A DNA stretch of 64,000 nt, taken from positions 1 to 64,000 of the forward strand of contig NZ_JTAM01000009.1 of assembly GCF_000812565.1 (NCBI RefSeq), in the 5' to 3' direction. The position numbers and the translations under genes were made by a program. The stretch comes from Flammeovirga sp. OC4 (lineage in GTDB: Bacteria; Bacteroidota; Bacteroidia; Cytophagales; Flammeovirgaceae). Under the pieces are notes generated by a model. The model saw only the letters and a list, made by a program, of their open reading frames with translations. It did not search any database and was not told the DNA's origin. Positions 36,694 to 45,033 of this stretch are shown here, one piece after another. Position 1 is the stretch's first letter. Every line of letters starts with the position of its first letter.

Positions 36694-37160
36694 ATTATAT
36701 TTTGTCTTTGCTTTTAAACTGATATTGTTTATTTCTATTAAGTGTAATAATTCAATTCTAATAGGCTTAAAAAAGTCACACAATACTGATGTGTTATTTA
36801 ATATTAACCTTGAAATTACACTGTAAAGATAGAAGGCCGTCAAATGAAAAATGATGACCGTTTAACAACCCCAAAAGGTGATTAAAGTAATGTATTCTGT
36901 AATATTTTTTAATGAAAAGGTTAGGGTCGTCATTGTTGTTCTTTAATTAGTTCATTTTTTAGAGAGAAGGTTATACTTGTGTCTTTTCTGCTGTTAGTAG
37001 GGGGAGTTTAATGTAAAAAGGTTCAAGACCAATGTGTATGGAGTTGGAATTCACATTAGTGGTATCATAAGAACAGGTAAATATGACTATACAACTTTTT
37101 GAAGAAGTATTGGAAGATGTTTTAAGTGAGATATTAGTCAATTAATTATTAAATTCGAAA
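36694..37160. other. Divergent intergenic region, CoA transferase / aldehyde dehydrogenase
   Basis: About 470 bp with the 5' regions of both genes. A 20-codon frame at 37083-37145 (MTIQLFEEVLEDVLSEILVN) ends 15 bp before the dehydrogenase start and could be a leader, but is too short to support. Otherwise nothing recognised. Confidence 0.5.
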
Positions 37161-38621
37161 ATGATTAATTTAGAAAATACAGCCTTATTTAAGGACAAAG
37201 CGTATATAGATGGAATTTGGAAAAGTGCCCAAAATGATAAAACTTTTGTGGTTACCAATCCTTATGATCAACAGGAATTAGCACAGGTTTCAGATTTTGG
37301 ACCTGAAGATATTCCTTCTGTTATTGAAGCGGCAGAAAGTGCTTTTCATATTTGGAAGAAAAAGACTGCGGCAGAAAGGGCTACAATTTTAAGGAAGTGG
37401 TATGAGCTTCAAATCGAATATGCTGAGGATTTAGCCCGAATTTTAACATCTGAGCAAGGGAAACCTTTTCCAGAAGCATTAGGTGAGATAAAATATGGAG
37501 CGTCTTTCGTAGAATGGTTTGCAGAAGAAGCAAAGAGGGTTTATGGGGATGTGATTCCAGGACATGGTGAGGATAAACGTATTGTAGTGATCAAGCAACC
37601 TATTGGCGTTGTAGTGGCCATCACTCCATGGAATTTTCCCAATGCAATGATTACTAGAAAAGTTGCTCCTGCATTGGCAGCTGGTTGTTCAGTGATTATT
37701 AAGCCTTCAGAAGAGACGCCTTTATCAGCATTGGCATTAGCTGTTTTAGCTGAAAAAGCAGGTATACCAAAAGGGGTTTTCAATATCGTAACCACAACAG
37801 ATTCAGTCAATGTTGGAAAGGTACTGACGGACAGCCCTGTTGTGAAAAAGTTATCTTTTACGGGTTCAACTCCGGTAGGTAAACAATTGATGCGTCAATC
37901 AGCAGATACAGTAAAAAAGATATCTTTAGAACTAGGCGGGAATGCTCCATTTATTGTTTTTGATGACGCAGTGCTTGAAGATGCAGTACAAGGTGCGATT
38001 GCATCAAAGTATAGAAATGCAGGTCAGACTTGTGTTTGTGCCAATCGTATTTATGTTCAAGAAGGAATTTATGATGCTTTTGTTACCAAATTTGCAGAAG
38101 AGGTACGCAAGCTTAAAGTAGGAAATGGTTTTGAAGAAGGTGTAGAAATTGGCCCACTTATCAATACCAAAGCAGTTCAAAAGGTAAACTCCCTAATTGA
38201 TGATGCTTTAGAAAAAGGAGGGAAGATTAGACTTGGTGCAAGAAGTGAATCAGATGAAAATACATTGTACCAACCTACAATTGTGATTGATGTAACATCA
38301 GAGATGAGATTTGCAAAAGAAGAGATATTTGGTCCTGTAGCTCCAATATTCAAATTTAAAACCGATGAGGAGGTCATTGAAGCAGCAAATAATACAGAAT
38401 ATGGTTTAGCTTCTTATTTCTATGGCAATAATATGAATAGAGTATGGAAAGTCGCCGAAGGTTTAGAATATGGAATGGTAGGAATTAATACCGGAATGAT
38501 TTCCACTGCAGTTGCACCTTTTGGAGGTATAAAAGAAAGTGGAAATGGTCGTGAAGGTTCTAAATACGGTATGGATGATTTCCTTGAAATTAAGTATTTA
38601 TGTTTTGGAGGGGTGCAATAA
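37161..38621 (+). CDS. gabD: NAD(P)-dependent succinate-semialdehyde dehydrogenase family enzyme
   Basis: 486 residues, standard for the GabD branch of aldehyde dehydrogenases, which oxidise succinate semialdehyde to succinate. Seen: AITPWNFPNAMITRKVAPAL, GCSVIIKPSEETPLSALALA, SFTGSTPVGKQLM, catalytic Glu in ELGGNAPFIV, and nucleophile Cys in YRNAGQTCVCANRIYV. The second Cys two residues after the nucleophile (CVC) is common in GabD. EIFGPVAPIFKF and PFGGIKESGNGREGSKYG complete it. Exact substrate is inferred from the family; stand-alone with a downstream hairpin. Confidence 0.88.
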   Translation: MINLENTALFKDKAYIDGIWKSAQNDKTFVVTNPYDQQELAQVSDFGPEDIPSVIEAAESAFHIWKKKTAAERATILRKWYELQIEYAEDLARILTSEQGKPFPEALGEIKYGASFVEWFAEEAKRVYGDVIPGHGEDKRIVVIKQPIGVVVAITPWNFPNAMITRKVAPALAAGCSVIIKPSEETPLSALALAVLAEKAGIPKGVFNIVTTTDSVNVGKVLTDSPVVKKLSFTGSTPVGKQLMRQSADTVKKISLELGGNAPFIVFDDAVLEDAVQGAIASKYRNAGQTCVCANRIYVQEGIYDAFVTKFAEEVRKLKVGNGFEEGVEIGPLINTKAVQKVNSLIDDALEKGGKIRLGARSESDENTLYQPTIVIDVTSEMRFAKEEIFGPVAPIFKFKTDEEVIEAANNTEYGLASYFYGNNMNRVWKVAEGLEYGMVGINTGMISTAVAPFGGIKESGNGREGSKYGMDDFLEIKYLCFGGVQ

Positions 38622-38649
38622 ATTGATACTCTAATTATACTATAAGGAG

Positions 38650-38683
38650 GCAGTACTGAGATAAATTCGGTGCTGCTTTTTTT
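38650..38683 (+). terminator. Intrinsic terminator of the aldehyde dehydrogenase gene
   Basis: GCAGTACTGA (38650-38659) pairs with TCGGTGCTGC (38667-38676) with two G-U pairs, followed by seven T. Confidence 0.85.
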
Positions 38684-38860
38684 GTGTTGAGATAGTAATA
38701 GGTAAAAGATTGTTTGGGGTTTATATCGAATGATAATAGATAACTTCAATCTATCTTCCCTCTAAATAAATGTCATCATTGTAATTCTATTTTCATTTTC
38801 CTTCAAAAATGATGTAATTGCGCATTCTTAAAAGAAAAGAAATACTATATAATTATATAA

Positions 38861-40267
38861 ATGGCAAAGCAGAAACCTAGCGTACCTAAGGGTACTAGAG
38901 ATTTTGGGCCCGAGCAAATGGCCAAGAGAACTTATATTTTGGAAACAATTAAAGACGTTTACAAGAAATATGGTTTTCAAAACCTGGAGACACCAACTAT
39001 GGAAAACCTATCAGTATTGACTGGTAAGTATGGTGACGAAGGGGATCAGCTTTTATTTAAGATTGTCAACTCTGGTGATTACTTGAAAAAAGTGAATGCA
39101 GATGATCTTGAAAAAGGAGCGAAGCATATGCTTCCAAAAATCTCTGACAAAGGTTTAAGATATGACCTTACAGTACCTTTCGCAAGATACGTTGTGATGA
39201 ACCAAGGTACATTAAGCTTTCCATTTAAAAGATATCAAGTTCAACCTGTTTGGAGAGCAGACAGACCTCAAAGAGGACGTTATAGAGAATTCTATCAGTG
39301 TGATGCCGATGTGGTAGGAACAGATTCATTATTGTGTGAAGCTGAAATCCTAGCAATGATGGGTGAGGCGTTGACAAATCTTCAAATTACAGATCACACG
39401 ATCAAATTGAATAACAGAAAAGTCTTGACTGGTATCGCTGAAGCCATCGGTGAAAACGGTAAAGAGTCAGAACTTTGTGTCGCAATTGATAAATTGGATA
39501 AGATCGGCGTGGAGAAAGTAAAATCAGAGCTAATTAATGAAAGAGGATTTTCAACTTCATCAGTTGCTCGATTGGATTTTCTTTTTGACTTAAATGGTTC
39601 AACACGAACCAAATTAGGTAAAATGAAAGAGTTCTTTCAGGGTAATGATAATTTCTTAAACTGTTCCCTTGTTGGGTCTGAGATTGGATTGAAAGGAATC
39701 AAGGAACTGGAAGAAGTGTTAGATTTTGCTGAGAAGTTAGGTGTTTCTTTCAAGAATATTGAATTTGACGTAACACTTGCTCGTGGTCTTTCATACTATA
39801 CAGGTGCTATCTTCGAAGTGAAGGTAAACAATGCCAATATGGGTTCTATCAGTGGCGGAGGTCGTTATGACAACCTTACTGGCGTATTCGGTTTAGACGG
39901 AATGTCTGGCGTTGGTTTCTCTTTTGGTGTAGATAGAATCTATGACGTATTAGAAGAATTAGATTTATATCCGTCATCAGCTGTTGAGACAACAAAAGTA
40001 ATGTTGACGAACTTTGATGACCAAGGAAGAGACTATTCATTACCATTATTACAAAAATTGCGTAATGCTGGAATCTCTGCTGAATTATATCCTGATAATG
40101 CCAAAATGAAAAAGCAAATGAACTTTGCCAATAAAAAAGGTATTCAGTATGTCGTTTTAGCGTGGGAAGATGAAATGGCTCAAAATAAATATTCATTGAA
40201 GAATATGACTACAGGTGAGCAAAACATGCTTTCAGCAGATGAGATTGTAGACCTTTTGAAGGGGTGA
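38861..40267 (+). CDS. hisS: Histidyl-tRNA synthetase
   Basis: 468 residues. Class II synthetase motifs in order: KPSVPKGTRDFGPEQ at the N-terminus, motif 1 region FQNLETPTMENL, motif 2 VQPVWRADRPQRGRYREFYQ then CDADVVG, the His-specific ARGLSYYTGAIFEV, motif 3 SGVGFSFGVDRI, and a C-terminal anticodon-binding domain (about 380-468). It charges tRNA-His in the cytoplasm. Single gene with a downstream terminator. Confidence 0.97.
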   Translation: MAKQKPSVPKGTRDFGPEQMAKRTYILETIKDVYKKYGFQNLETPTMENLSVLTGKYGDEGDQLLFKIVNSGDYLKKVNADDLEKGAKHMLPKISDKGLRYDLTVPFARYVVMNQGTLSFPFKRYQVQPVWRADRPQRGRYREFYQCDADVVGTDSLLCEAEILAMMGEALTNLQITDHTIKLNNRKVLTGIAEAIGENGKESELCVAIDKLDKIGVEKVKSELINERGFSTSSVARLDFLFDLNGSTRTKLGKMKEFFQGNDNFLNCSLVGSEIGLKGIKELEEVLDFAEKLGVSFKNIEFDVTLARGLSYYTGAIFEVKVNNANMGSISGGGRYDNLTGVFGLDGMSGVGFSFGVDRIYDVLEELDLYPSSAVETTKVMLTNFDDQGRDYSLPLLQKLRNAGISAELYPDNAKMKKQMNFANKKGIQYVVLAWEDEMAQNKYSLKNMTTGEQNMLSADEIVDLLKG

Positions 40268-40289
40268 TCAATCTTTGAAAAAAATATAG

Positions 40290-40328
40290 AGTCGCTTTTG
40301 GAGTAAAATTCAGAAGCGACTTTTTTTA
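40290..40328 (+). terminator. Intrinsic terminator of hisS
   Basis: AGTCGCTT (40290-40297) pairs with AAGCGACT (40314-40321), extendable by three pairs, followed by a T-run. Confidence 0.88.
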
Positions 40329-40354
40329 TTTTAATAGATTTTATGGTGGTTTTA

Positions 40355-40402
40355 CTTGTGGTTCAGTGGACGTTTTACTAAAACGTCCTTGCGAATCACA
40401 AG
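40355..40402. repeat. Palindromic repeat, copy C (partial relative of copies A and B)
   Basis: Perfect 10-bp arms GGACGTTTTA (40368-40377) and TAAAACGTCC (40379-40388) round one base, with outer CTTGTG (40355-40360) and CACAAG (40397-40402). The left side, CTTGTGGTTCAGTGGACGTT, resembles the start of copies A and B (TTGTGGCTCGTGAGGACGTT). Confidence 0.6.
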
Positions 40403-40431
40403 AAACCCACAATAGAACCCACATCTGAATA

Positions 40432-40466
40432 TAAAAAAAGCAGCTACCATTTACATGATAACTGCC
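40432..40466 (-). terminator. Intrinsic terminator of pyrB
   Basis: On the minus strand, GCAGTTATCAT and ATGGTAGCTGC (plus-strand 40455-40465 and 40440-40450) pair with two G-U pairs, followed by seven T. Confidence 0.8.
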
Positions 40467-40490
40467 ACCTATATTTTTAGTTAGATAAGA

Positions 40491-41414
40491 CTAAACATCT
40501 TTCTTCCCTGCTAGTAAATACAACGCCGCCATACGAGTAGCGACTCCGTTCTCCACTTGATCAAGAATGATCGCATTTTCAGCATCTGCCACATCAGAAG
40601 TGATTTCCACGCCTCTGTTGATTGGGCCTGGGTGCATCACTACGATTTCTTTATCCAGTGATTCTAGAATCTCTTTTGTCAAACCAAAGTTCTGCGAATA
40701 CTCTCTTACCGATGGGAAGTTCTTTACCAATTGTCTCTCCATCTGAATACGAAGCATATTAGCCACATCACACCATTTCAAGGCTTTCATCAAATCATGC
40801 TCTACGATTACGCCAAGATCTTTGATGTATTTAGGAATCAAAGTATGAGGTCCGCAAACCATTACTTCAGCACCTAGCTTCTGTAAAGCGAAGATATTGG
40901 ATAAAGCTACACGAGAGTGAAGGATATCACCGACAATCACTACTTTCTTGCCTTCTACTGTTCCTAATTTCTCACGAATAGAATAGCTGTCCAAAATCGC
41001 TTGCGTAGGGTGTTCATGAGTACCATCACCAGCGTTTAAGATTGTAGCATCAATATGCTTAGCCAGGAAGTGAGGAGCACCAGGGCTTGAGTGACGCATC
41101 ACAATCATATCTACTTTCATAGATAAAATGTTGTTGACCGTATCAAGAAGTGTTTCCCCTTTTTTTACTGAACTACCACTCGAAGAGAAGTTGATCACAT
41201 CTGCTGATAGTCTTTTTTCAGCCAGCTCAAATGATAATTTAGTACGTGTTGAGTTTTCAAAGAAAACATTGGCGATAGTAATATCTCTCAGAGAAGGGAC
41301 TTTTTTGATAGGGCGATTAATCACCTCTTTAAATTGATCAGCGGTTTGAAAGATCAGTTCTAAGTCTTCTCTAGTGAGATCTTTTATTCCAAGTAGATGT
41401 TTCTGACTTAACAT
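40491..41414 (-). CDS. pyrB: Aspartate carbamoyltransferase catalytic chain
   Basis: 307 residues. Joins carbamoyl phosphate and aspartate in the second step of pyrimidine synthesis. Carbamoyl-phosphate site: FFENSTRTKLSFELAEKRL. The 80s-loop equivalent reads SSGSSVKKGETLLDTV. MRHSSPGAPHF, NAGDGTHEHPTQAILD and VVIVGDILHSRVALSN follow, and HPGPINRGVEI closes the aspartate site. No regulatory PyrI gene is nearby. It lies downstream of pyrR with a terminator-like hairpin between them. Confidence 0.96.
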   Translation of the reverse strand: MLSQKHLLGIKDLTREDLELIFQTADQFKEVINRPIKKVPSLRDITIANVFFENSTRTKLSFELAEKRLSADVINFSSSGSSVKKGETLLDTVNNILSMKVDMIVMRHSSPGAPHFLAKHIDATILNAGDGTHEHPTQAILDSYSIREKLGTVEGKKVVIVGDILHSRVALSNIFALQKLGAEVMVCGPHTLIPKYIKDLGVIVEHDLMKALKWCDVANMLRIQMERQLVKNFPSVREYSQNFGLTKEILESLDKEIVVMHPGPINRGVEITSDVADAENAIILDQVENGVATRMAALYLLAGKKDV

Positions 41415-41446
41415 TATATGAATATCTGCAAGAAATTGATGTATAT

Positions 41447-41476
41447 AAAAAAACGGTCATCCTAACGAATGCCGTT
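41447..41476 (-). promoter_or_regulatory. Terminator/attenuator hairpin between pyrR and pyrB
   Basis: On the minus strand: AACGGCATTC, loop GTTA, GGATG, a bulged A, CCGTT and then seven or more T. The T-run ends about 32 bp before the pyrB ATG. An intrinsic terminator placed here, just behind the gene for a pyrimidine attenuation protein, suggests control of pyrB by attenuation. No clear antiterminator or PyrR-binding consensus was found. Confidence 0.6.
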
Positions 41477-41482
41477 GTAAAA

Positions 41483-42022
41483 TTATTGATTAATAAGCCA
41501 AAGGTTATCTTCCTGATGACCTTCTTCTTTCCATTCTGCTTGAATGTATTGTGATTGAATTGAATTGACCACCTTACCAACGTAAGTAGGTTCAATCGGT
41601 AAATCACGGCTATATTTTCTATCCACTAAACAAAGTAGCTCCACTTTTCTAGGACGACCAAATGCCATCATGGCGTCTAACGCCGAACGGATAGACCTTC
41701 CTGTAAAGACCACGTCATCGATAAGAATTACATTCATATCTTCTACAAGGAAAGGAATATCGGTTTTACTAGGAGTGAGGATACTTTGACCTCTTCTGAA
41801 GTCGTCGCGGTGAAAAGTAATGTCCAATTGACCTAAAGGAACTTCCACCTTTGCCAATTCAAAAATACGTTTCTTAATTCTTTCAGAAAGAATAATACCG
41901 CCTTGCTGAAGACCAATTATCACAGTATTAGAGAAGTCTCCATGGTTCTCAATCAACTGTTGACTCAGTCTACTTATTGTAATGTCAAGTAATTGACTTT
42001 GTAATATGCTTACTTTTGCCAT
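41483..42022 (-). CDS. pyrR: Pyrimidine operon regulator / uracil phosphoribosyltransferase
   Basis: 179 residues, normal for PyrR. The PRPP-binding loop VILIDDVVFTGRSIRSALDA is intact, as are VIIGLQQGGIILSERI and GQLDITFHRDDF. In Gram-positive bacteria PyrR binds leader RNA with UMP/UTP and promotes termination; it also makes UMP from uracil. Its place before pyrB with a terminator in the gap fits that role, but RNA binding here is not shown by sequence. Confidence 0.92.
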   Translation of the reverse strand: MAKVSILQSQLLDITISRLSQQLIENHGDFSNTVIIGLQQGGIILSERIKKRIFELAKVEVPLGQLDITFHRDDFRRGQSILTPSKTDIPFLVEDMNVILIDDVVFTGRSIRSALDAMMAFGRPRKVELLCLVDRKYSRDLPIEPTYVGKVVNSIQSQYIQAEWKEEGHQEDNLWLINQ

Positions 42023-42032
42023 TTTCTATTTC

Positions 42033-42069
42033 TAGAATTCATTACGGGGAAATTACCCCTTCGATTCTA
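42033..42069 (-). promoter_or_regulatory. Hairpin just upstream of pyrR
   Basis: TAGAAT/ATTCTA outer arms (42064-42069 and 42033-42038, minus strand) and an inner GGGG/CCCC stem (42056-42059, 42046-42049). It lies within 11-47 bp of the pyrR start. It may be a leader-RNA structure or a weak end signal for the NUDIX gene. Confidence 0.35.
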
Positions 42070-42079
42070 ACCTGTAAAT

Positions 42080-42589
42080 CTATGAATTTTCTTTCAAATT
42101 CGTATAAAATCCTCGCATTTTGATGAGTTCTTCTAAAGAATTACAATGACGGAATAAATGATGCTTTTCATCTACATGTTTTTCCTTCAGTTCTTCAAAA
42201 GAAGTAAAGACCATATTATCAATTGTTTGTTTGTCTTTATCCATTTCAGGGTCAACTCCCGTGACTAGTTGTCCACTTACCTTTTTTACTTTGAAAAATA
42301 GTTCGATCCCATGAAGAGGAAGGTCAAAAAACTCATGCGTAAACATAAATTCCTCAATTTCTACATCAAGTCCTGTCTCTTCTAGAAACTCTCGCTTTAA
42401 AGCATCTTCGACTGATTCGCCATATTCTAATCCACCTCCAGGAGGAGCCCAGAAAATTCCTCTCTTACCGATTCCATGGTGAACTGCCATTAATATTTTA
42501 TCATTTTCTACCAATACACCGCAGACTCTAACTCTTAATCGGTGTCCGAATGTTTTTTCTATATCTTCTTTGGATGCTTTGTTACTCAT
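42080..42589 (-). CDS. NUDIX hydrolase
   Basis: 169 residues. The Nudix box is complete: GGGLEYGESVEDALKREFLE followed by ETG, with the catalytic Glu residues of the REFLEE helix. NUDIX enzymes hydrolyse nucleoside diphosphates linked to another group, often as house-cleaning. The C-terminal part (ELKEKHVDEKHHLFRHCNSL) is not diagnostic of a subgroup. It lies 57 bp upstream of pyrR in the same direction and may be co-transcribed. Confidence 0.9.
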   Translation of the reverse strand: MSNKASKEDIEKTFGHRLRVRVCGVLVENDKILMAVHHGIGKRGIFWAPPGGGLEYGESVEDALKREFLEETGLDVEIEEFMFTHEFFDLPLHGIELFFKVKKVSGQLVTGVDPEMDKDKQTIDNMVFTSFEELKEKHVDEKHHLFRHCNSLEELIKMRGFYTNLKENS

Positions 42590-43137
42590 TATGTTTTATA
42601 TTAATTAAACTGTTGGAGTCGAAAAAAATCAAATATAATAATTGATATACTTAATACATTGTAAACTCAACTTTCAGCTAACTTTCTTTGCGCTGAATTG
42701 AATCCGATGGGGAATGAATTTTATAATTCTGATTGAGTTAGGAGAAAATAAAACTAAAATTTTGATGAATTTATAGAATTTAAAGGATGAAAATGTTTTG
42801 TCTTAGCAGGACAAAAAGAAATCTAATAGCATGTTTTAATTTACTTAGTTCATTTTTAGGTAGTTGTTGTGAGGAATGCTCAATAAACTTGTTTTTTATA
42901 CGTAAAGTGCTAATTATTACATGTTTGATTAAGTATTGTACGTAGATTTGTTCTTTTATTATAAGTAATGTTACTTAAATCATTACGTAATTTTTTCTGC
43001 TGAAAAACAGTTTTTTACCTCTCAAAAAACTAGACCAATAGTGAAATATGACATAGTTTCCGTTTTGAACACCCTCTACATTTGTATCATAAGCAAGCAC
43101 AAACGCTATAGGAAACTCTCATAACTTACAAATTAAC
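42590..43137. other. Long upstream region of the hemA-globin-cytochrome cluster
   Basis: About 550 bp, AT-rich, between divergent genes. It holds the predicted hemA promoter (43077-43084) and a 52-codon open frame at 42787-42945 with eight Cys (starts MKMFCLSRTKRNLIACFNLL), which has no other support. No FNR/CRP-type palindrome was convincing. Confidence 0.5.
43077..43084 (+). promoter_or_regulatory. Predicted -7 element of the hemA cluster
   Basis: TACATTTG matches TAnnTTTG, 53 bp before the hemA ATG. The -33 region is only weakly TTTG-like. Confidence 0.5.
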
Positions 43138-44400
43138 ATGACAAATGATTTAAAGCTATTCTCTATATCTCATAGTAAAGCTACTGTTAAGGTAAGGGAA
43201 AAATTTTCTTTAAATGATTTAGAAGTAAAGCACTTTTTGCAAAAGCTCAAGGAGGTGCTAGGAATAGATGAAGCGATTGTTTTGTCAACTTGTAATAGAG
43301 TTGAGGTCTATTATGTTTCTAAATCAATATTGACGCAACAGATACTGAAGTTACTCTGCGTACTTAAATGTCAGATTCCATCTGATCAGTACATCAAATA
43401 TATTGAAGACAAGGAAGGTGATAATGCTGTAGAGCATTTATTTTCTACTGGGATAGGTGTAAATTCTCTATTACTCGGCGATTTGCAAATATACGGACAA
43501 CTGAAAAATGCCTATCAAAATGCAACAGATGAAAATATGTGTCAGGCTTTTCTTCATCGCTTGATGCACACCTTCTTTCATTTTCATAAAAGAATTACAA
43601 ATGAGACTTCTTTTAAGAAAGGGGTGAGTTCTAATGGTTATGCAGCCGTGAAAGTAACAAACGAATTTTGTAAGTATAATAATGATGCAAAAATATTGAT
43701 CATCGGATTAGGAGAGATGGGTAAAGATGTCTGTCAATACTTACAAAAGAAAAGTATTAATAATGTCTCAATAACGAATAGATCATTAGAAAAAGCACTT
43801 CAGTTTAATAAAACCTTTGGTTATGAGGTAATAGCCTATGAGGCACATGAAGAAATGTTATCTCAATTTGATGTAGTTATCACTTCTGCTCATCACGAAA
43901 AAATCGTTTACAAACCATCAATATCAAATTCAAAATCTCCTCAGTTAATTATTGATTTATGTTCTCCAAGGACAGTATCACCCACATTTAATAGAGTAGG
44001 AACGAAAGTTCTGAATATTGATGATCTAGGAATGCAATTAGATGAGACTATTAAACTGAGACAGGCAGAACTAACCAACGTAAGTCTAATTTTTAATGAA
44101 GAGTTATTGAAGTTTAATTCCTGGCTCAAAGAAACTTATTTCACACCTACTGTATTACTTTTAAAAAATGCATTAGAAGAGTTAAGAAAAGATTCGTTAG
44201 CTACTTTTAAAAAAGAGTTTAATTCATCCGAGTTGGAAGCCATAGAAAGGGTTTCGAACAGGATGATCCAAAAAATTGTACAACTCCCAACACTACAACT
44301 CAAAGAAGCTTGTAAGCAAGGTAATGTTGCTACTTTAAATGAGGCACTAAAAGCACTCTTTATGCTTGAAGAGCCTAGTATTCACACTTCAAAAATTTAA
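43138..44400 (+). CDS. hemA: Glutamyl-tRNA reductase
   Basis: 420 residues, full length. Reduces glutamyl-tRNA with NADPH to glutamate-1-semialdehyde, the first committed step of C5 heme synthesis. N-terminal catalytic domain with nucleophile Cys in VLSTCNRVEVYYV (about 49), GVNSLLLGDLQIYGQLKNAY, then an NADPH Rossmann domain (ILIIGLGEMGKDVCQYL) and a C-terminal dimerisation domain. It lacks hemB/C/D neighbours and instead leads a run of heme-protein genes; the globin ORF begins directly after its stop. So this copy may supply heme for that cluster. Whether the genome has a second hemA cannot be seen here. Confidence 0.95.
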   Translation: MTNDLKLFSISHSKATVKVREKFSLNDLEVKHFLQKLKEVLGIDEAIVLSTCNRVEVYYVSKSILTQQILKLLCVLKCQIPSDQYIKYIEDKEGDNAVEHLFSTGIGVNSLLLGDLQIYGQLKNAYQNATDENMCQAFLHRLMHTFFHFHKRITNETSFKKGVSSNGYAAVKVTNEFCKYNNDAKILIIGLGEMGKDVCQYLQKKSINNVSITNRSLEKALQFNKTFGYEVIAYEAHEEMLSQFDVVITSAHHEKIVYKPSISNSKSPQLIIDLCSPRTVSPTFNRVGTKVLNIDDLGMQLDETIKLRQAELTNVSLIFNEELLKFNSWLKETYFTPTVLLLKNALEELRKDSLATFKKEFNSSELEAIERVSNRMIQKIVQLPTLQLKEACKQGNVATLNEALKALFMLEEPSIHTSKI

Positions 44401-44406
44401 TTGACT

Positions 44407-44883
44407 ATGGGTTTTTTAAAATCACTTTTCGGTAAAAAGACAAAAAAAGAAGAAGGACCGGTTTCCGCAAAACAAATTGAGTTAGTGCAAAGTACATTTG
44501 CAATGGTGGCACCGATCGCTGACAAAGCTGCAGAGATCTTCTATGCAAAATTGTTTGAACTAGATCCTTCTTTAAAATCAATGTTTACGTCGGATATGGC
44601 GGAACAAGGTAGAAAGCTGATGGCTATGTTAGCTGCGGCTGTAAACGGTTTGAATGACTTAGGTGCATTAGTTCCTGTTGTTCAAGACCTAGGAAAAAGA
44701 CACGTTGGTTATAATGTAGAAGATTCTCATTATGATACAGTTGCAGCTGCATTGTTGTATACATTAGAGACAGGTTTAGGTGAAAATTGGAATGACGAGG
44801 TGAAGGATGCTTGGACTACTGTATACGTTGTATTAGCTACAACAATGAAGGAGGCTGCTGCTACTGTAGAACCTGTAGAATAA
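44407..44883 (+). CDS. Single-domain globin
   Basis: 158 residues from ATG 44407; a TTG two codons earlier is in frame but less likely. The globin fold covers about 20-152: Phe60 (CD1) in LKSMFTSDM, EQGRKLMAMLAAAVNGL as helix E, and proximal His99 in VQDLGKRHVGYNV. It belongs to the widespread bacterial single-domain globins near flavohemoglobin/Vgb that are sometimes mislabelled hemin receptor. A short basic N-terminus (FLKSLFGKKTKK) could touch the membrane. No reductase domain is fused, but a flavin reductase gene lies 1.6 kb downstream. O2 binding or NO dioxygenation is plausible, not shown. Confidence 0.92.
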   Translation: MGFLKSLFGKKTKKEEGPVSAKQIELVQSTFAMVAPIADKAAEIFYAKLFELDPSLKSMFTSDMAEQGRKLMAMLAAAVNGLNDLGALVPVVQDLGKRHVGYNVEDSHYDTVAAALLYTLETGLGENWNDEVKDAWTTVYVVLATTMKEAAATVEPVE

Positions 44884-45033
44884 TAGCCTCTACGATTAAA
44901 ATTGAAAATCTCTTTTCTTGAGTAATATAGTTCCAAAGCAGAGGGGTTCATTCGCCATGGCTCCTTTGCTATTATTACTCCCTACAACAACTCCCAAAAA
45001 ACATTAAACATTTTAACACCAAACAATAGATTC

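Noticed and set aside
37083-37145. 20-codon frame 15 bp before the aldehyde dehydrogenase start
   Set aside because: Too short, no regulatory codons such as a run of one amino acid, no attenuator hairpin after it.
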